The notes under the pieces were generated by a model. It was not told the origin of the DNA, made no database searches, and saw only the letters and a program-made list of their open reading frames with translations. Below are positions 59,635 through 64,000 of a DNA stretch of 64,000 nt, in pieces. Source of the DNA: Trichobilharzia regenti (taxonomy: Eukaryota > Platyhelminthes > Trematoda > Strigeidida > Schistosomatidae); the NCBI GenBank assembly GCA_944472135.2, contig OX235270.1, positions 118,807,842-118,871,841 of the forward strand. The letters are read 5' to 3'. The position numbers and the translations under genes are program-made. Each line of letters opens with the position of its first letter. The first letter of the stretch is position 1.

Positions 59635-61187
59635 GATGTCGGCACACTCTTAAGGATAACAGCAGGAACACCATCAGGACCGAGGGACTGAGTAGGCTTG
59701 AGAGATTGAAGACACTTGAGGACATCATTCGTGTTTAAGCATGAGAAGCAGTCATTGTTTACACTATTTGAGTTAGGAATCATAACATTTGCTGGGATAC
59801 ATATGAAGGATTCATTAAGCGTATTAACATCTACAGAAATATCATTCAACATTTGCTTACCACCTGTGATTTCCTTTAATAACTTCCACATATTTGATGG
59901 GGATTTACATGAAAGAAACTTCTGGTTATAGAGAGCATTCAATCTTTGTAATTCAAGCTTAATCAAAGTGTTCATTCTCTTAACACCAGATTTGTTTTTC
60001 ATTTTGAACAACCTTTCTTTTTCACGGCGGAGCTTTTTGAGTTGAGAAGAGGAGAAGCGATCGAATTTTAAGAAGATTGTCTCTTTTGGACAACAAACAT
60101 CAAGACAGAAATTAAGATAATGTGTTATGTTGGCAATTGTGTTATCAAGAGCTTGTTCAGTAAATAGATCCCAGTTTGTGTCTTTTAACATGGACCTTAG
60201 GTTCAGTATGTTGTCATGGGAATAACATCTGTGTTGTGTTTTCTTTCCAAGGTATGAGAAGACCCTTTTGTGCTGCTTTCCATATACTTTGGGCAATATT
60301 CTTATGATACAGTGATCTGAATTTAGTAGTGGGGCTCTTTTTCGAGCTTCAAATATTCCTGCATCGTTTGTAAAAACAAGGTCAAGAGTGTTGTCCATTC
60401 TAGTCGGGAAGTTGACAATATTATCGTGTCCAAGTGAAATTAGGAAGCTGTGGTCACTAGAATTAAAATCACCAGTAACTATAGACAAGGAATTTCCGAA
60501 GGAGGTGGCAGCAAGGGAAGTAAATTCATCCGCAAATAAAGATAATTCTGTGGAGTTGCATCCAGGAGCAATATACATGTTCGAGATGTAAATGTAGTTG
60601 TATTTAGACAAATGTTTAGGTCGACACTTAACGGTGAGACAGTCAATATTGTCACTAGAGAATTTGAAACATACATTATTAGACGTACACCATTGTGAAT
60701 TGATGAAGATGGCGACACCGCCACCGCGTTTCTTCCTGGAACTACACCGATCTTGTCTGAATAGTTTGAAATTATTTAGATACACTAGATTGTCATCATA
60801 TAGATCATGAAGCCATGTTTCTTGAAGTGATATGATCCCAGTATTATGATATATAATGGAAGACACCAGCGATTGAAGACAGTTAATTTTAGCCGGCAGG
60901 GAGCGACAATTGGTACTCATAATTGCGGGAACAGTCATGAATTGAATAGGGGTATTTTTTAATGCTCTCTGCCAGCCGGCATGATGCTTTTTCTTGTCTT
61001 TTTTATGGAGTTGCAGATCAGTAGGTTTTAAAGATATTAGATATTCACGAGAATAAATAATCCGATTTGAGGTCATATTTGAATAAGATTTATTGATTAA
61101 AATATCAATTAGAAATGAGAAATTAGATGCAATATGATTTGTAATGTTTAAGGTAATTGGTAGCCCAAGATTTAAGCAGGCCGCCAA
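59619..61187 (-). pseudogene. LINE endonuclease and RT N-terminal part
   Basis: The likely start is the methionine before TSNRIIYSREYL, which aligns with the start region of the copy at 40 kb. Endonuclease motifs in order: AIMSTNCRSLPAK, LQETWLHDLYDD, GGGVAIFINSQW, VTGDFNSSDHSF, NTLDLVFTND and SDHCIIRILPK. Together they form the AP-type fold that nicks target DNA. A long basic linker (LKKLRREKERLFKMKNK) leads to the RT start (QSLGPDGVPAVILK). A one- or two-base indel near 59650 shifts the frame, and the product stops at 59619. Confidence 0.9.
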
Positions 61188-61189
61188 TG

Positions 61190-61560
61190 ACTATAGAAAG
61201 TTAATCTGATGCTCTCCAGTGACTTGCTACAGGTTGGAGTTTCCTGAGTTCTAGTGAGAAGTCGTGACCAGTGAGGTCCAATTAGATGTCACGTGTGTGG
61301 ATGGATGTCCCACCAACGACAATGGTTGGGGTCGCGCTAAATCACGAATTGGTAGAAGTTAGAATTCACGAGCCATTGAATCGGGTCCCAGTGGCTGAAT
61401 GGTATACGAGCTTGCCTTGTAACCGGAAGGTCCTGGGTTCGAATCCCAGTGGGTGCGTACTGCCGATGATTCCCAAACTAGGATGAAACAGCAGCTGTCC
61501 AGTACTCCCTGGTTTTCAATGGTTCTCTAACTGATATCAATCGGTGATCATCTCTTAAAA
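61190..61560 (+). repeat. SINE array continued after the LINE
   Basis: Resumes at CTATAGAAAGTTAATCTGAT, exactly where the unit broke off at 57941. It carries the tRNA-like block (GGGTTCGAATCCC) and the hammerhead-like segment, and ends with GATATCAATCGGTGATCATC. Confidence 0.92.
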
Positions 61561-61778
61561 TTACTCTCTCATTTACTCTTGCTTGTCCTCATATAACTGA
61601 CCATTGATATTCGTCCTTTCTAACGAATTGACACTGGCATATTCATTGGACAAGATACTTGAGTTTAATGTGTGTCTGTTTCATTTTGGATGACAGCACC
61701 AACGGTGACTGATTGATATCAGTTGATGAAGTTGTCTGTGGATCAGAAGCTCTTGTTCCTCGACTTTGAGAAATTTCA

Positions 61779-63390
61779 CTACCTGCAAGACCACCACCAC
61801 CTCTGTCTTTTACTATCAGCTCAGGTTTAGCAATAGCATCTGATGATAGTTGGGCTACATGCTGATCACTTACACTGACGGTCTCACAAGTATGTATGCC
61901 TTCTGCAATTGCATCTGCATTTATTTCTACTTCACGTTGTAGTTGTACAGAACCTTTAATTAACTTAGCAGTAGTGAGGATATCCCTCATCTCATCATGA
62001 TCAACCAAAGACAACTGTGAAGTATCATGATCATTATCCCGAATATTCACTTTAACGTCGACTCCATCATTTTCAAACTCTTTATTAACAGAAGTAGACA
62101 ATTTTGGTTCCTCCTCGCAAGTCCTAAAAGGTTTTATAACTTCACTCTAACTAGTAATACCTTGTAAACTTGTGGAGTCAGAACTGGACTCTGAAGCAAT
62201 AACTCCATTCTGTGACACTCTATTCAACAATGGCTTACCAGTTGCAACTACAGACTTCTTCACCGCACCGTTATCGTCACACAATTCGGAGTCAGGCCTG
62301 GAGTTTACATTGAGCTTATCACTGAACTTGCTTACTGGTTCACAGTTCACCTTTGTATGCACCTCTTGCAAACGTGTAAAACACAACCGTGCTTATCTTG
62401 CATCTTGTAACTCATCTGTTGAGGATGTACTACGAAACCTGTTACGCTCACTTGGTCTATATGCATTACTAGACATCATGGAGCCTTCTCGATATCCACC
62501 TCTCTGAGGCCTATTCGTCATCAATGATTGCGTTTTTCCTTCAGACTGCTCTATTCTAGGGGTAAGATTCAATTTACTGGCAAACTTGCTCATAGATTGA
62601 TTGACACTATCTTTTACTAGTTTCAGGATATCATCAAACCTTGGCTCGATACCCTCATCCTCCAAACGGGAGCTTATCTTCACCCACTTCCTTTGCAGTC
62701 GAGTAGGTAGGCGTCTTGCTATTACTTCTTGTGTAAAACTCGAGTTGAGGTCATTCATGCAATTCATCGAAATCAAGGTATTCTTATAAGTCATAAGATT
62801 ATCTAAAAACTCAGTAAGTGCCTTGGAGTCATCTTGAAGTTGACTGCCGTTACCTTTGACAGCTTCGAATACGTTCCTTACAATCATTGAAGGTCTTCCA
62901 AACCTTTGACGTAATATGCTCATAGCCTCAGCGTGTCCCTCATTAGGGGGCATGAGCTCACAGCACTGTATAGCTCTTGCAGCATCTCCAGTGCAATACC
63001 TCGTCAAATGCATCAATTACATGACAGCATGTGTCAGCCTTGTCTCGTAAGCCGTTAATGCCCAGCTCTTGCTTCGCTCGTGCTCACGCTGTTCCTTGAA
63101 GTTTTTCAGAAACGCTTAGTAATAACGGACGCAAAAACCAAAACACCGATTGGCCGCTCGAGAATTCTTTATTGTAACACCAACATATAAAAAATAATTC
63201 CTCTAAGGTCTGTGAACAAATATTACAATAATAAATCACAATATTACTTCTGACGGTTTATTGCTGACTTCTTTCTGAACAGCGACCAATGAGACGATGA
63301 CTGTCGTATTGATGCCTCCGCGAAAATTGGAGAAGTTGGTTTTGAGCAAACAACAATGAATTGATCGTTCAATCTTCAACTACATTGACA
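61779..63390 (-). repeat. Right palindrome arm: LTR and BEL/Pao gag
   Basis: Mirror copy of 53953-55564. On the minus strand it holds the same gag frames (63016-62393, 62386-62147, and 62101 onward) with the same stop codons. Beyond the arm the gag-side frame continues to 61643 (SRGTRASDPQTTSSTDINQS), further than the left arm, so this copy retains more of the original element. Confidence 0.9.
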
Positions 63391-64000
63391 CATGCATTAT
63401 TGCTTTTTGTGAACCATCTGGGAAGACATGTAAAATGACAGCTCCCACTCCGCTTGCTGAAGCGTCCGCTGCAACTATAATTGGAAGTGTTGGACTATAA
63501 TGTATCAGGAGCAATTCAGAAGTTAACATAGACTTGAACTTTTCAAAAGCTGATCTGCAAGCTTCAGACCATTTCCAGTTTGCATTCTTATCGTGTAGTC
63601 GATTGAGAGGATGTTGAACATCATGCAGCGCAGGGAGAAATGCCGAGTTATAGCTAATTAATCCCAAGAAAGAGCGTAAAGAAGACACGTCAGTAGGTGC
63701 GGGCATCTCTTTTATAGCACGTATGTTGTCAGGATCTGGACGCCTACCTGATGCATCAAATATAAATGCAAGTTATTTGACGGATCTCAAGGAGAACTGA
63801 CACTTCTCTGAGCGTAGTCGTAGACCGTTATCCTGTATGCGTGACAAGACAGCTTCTGTCCTGCTGTAAAGTTCGTTTATAGAATTCGCTACCACCAAGA
63901 TATCATCAAGATAGACGGCAACACCCGGAATACCTGCGAAGGTAGTATCCATCAGCTGTTGGAAAATAGCTGGGGCAGTTTTAACTCCGAGAGGTAATCT
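63391..64000 (-). pseudogene. Gypsy pol, reverse transcriptase and RNase H start
   Basis: The minus strand from the window edge encodes LPLGVKTAPAIFQQLMD and VAVYLDDILVVAN with the YLDD catalytic motif. After an in-frame stop near 63778 it continues with PDNIRAIKEMPAPTDVSSLR, FLGLISYNSAFLPAL and the first RNase H segment (LPIIVAADASASGVGAVI, with catalytic aspartate). The frame continues at 53952 across the insertion. Protease and the start of RT lie outside the window. Confidence 0.9.

Larger units (their letters stand above)
57942..61189 (-). mobile_element. CR1/Jockey-like LINE, near-intact 3.2-kb copy
   Basis: Inserted in the SINE array between halves of one unit, with at most a 3-bp ACT duplication. 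The minus strand begins at GGCGGCCTGCTTAAATC (61187), the same start as the copy at 40164, so it appears full length. It ends in a 3' UTR with GCTGAAAATTCCATACCTG and GGAATAAAGCT followed by an (ATT)n tail. It carries one long coding region split by a single frameshift (two features below). Confidence 0.92.
53953..63390. mobile_element. Palindromic BEL/Pao-derived element inserted in Gypsy pol
   Basis: A 9438-bp insertion flanked by CATGC at 53948-53952 and 63391-63395. Both ends read TGTCAATGTAG going inward. The arms 53953-55564 and 61779-63390 are both 1612 bp and mirror each other at every coordinate checked (position sum 117343). Each arm is an LTR followed by BEL/Pao gag, pointing inward. 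The centre holds SINE arrays and a LINE. No BEL RT or integrase is present. The pol frame of the host element runs on if the insertion and one CATGC are ignored, so it is a clean integrase-type insertion. Confidence 0.93.

Noticed and set aside
55819..61486. A 66-codon open frame repeated six times with identical or nearly identical product
   Set aside because: It lies wholly in the SINE unit across the tRNA-like block, occurs on whichever strand the SINE is on, and resembles no protein domain. A by-product of repeat identity.

Overview
The window looks like flatworm genomic DNA, most likely a schistosome or a close trematode relative. It is AT-rich and dominated by decayed transposable elements. 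These include Penelope-like elements with GIY-YIG domains, RTE-like and CR1/Jockey-like LINEs, Gypsy and BEL/Pao LTR elements, tRNA-headed SINEs, and a degraded hammerhead related to the schistosome Sm-alpha SINE. The only cellular gene found is importin alpha, on the minus strand (31396-37194). Its first intron is only 38 nt and later introns are longer, which fits the known schistosome pattern. No bacterial operon, CRISPR array or plasmid feature is present.

Layout. Positions 1-16 kb hold broken Penelope-like elements, LINE fragments and three SINE families. Positions 16.7-20.7 kb hold two abutting duplicated segments: A1 (16765-18746) and B1 (18772-20693). B1 carries an orphan copy of importin-alpha exon 3. 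Positions 21-28 kb are again Penelope-derived and include a compact element with long inverted terminal repeats (24667-25998). Positions 31.4-37.2 kb hold the importin-alpha gene, whose introns contain B2 (34501-36422). A2 (37589-39170) lies just upstream of the gene. B and A therefore occur in the opposite order from the first locus, as expected for a circularly permuted or tandem-derived copy. Positions 40.2-43.3 kb hold a decayed CR1/Jockey-like LINE. Positions 43-50 kb hold SINEs, RTE-like fragments, a BEL gag remnant and AT-rich DNA with nothing recognisable.

Positions 51.2-64.0 kb hold a minus-strand Gypsy element whose pol gene is split by a 9438-bp insertion (53953-63390) flanked by the 5-bp direct repeat CATGC. 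The insertion is a giant palindrome. Its two 1612-bp arms, each an LTR plus gag of a BEL/Pao-type element, face each other. Between them lie an inverted array of 395-bp tRNA-SINE units with hammerhead-like motifs and a nearly intact LINE. This nested palindromic element is the most unusual structure in the window. The permuted importin-alpha duplication is the second. All calls come from reading the sequence and supplied translations by eye; no database search or alignment program was run.
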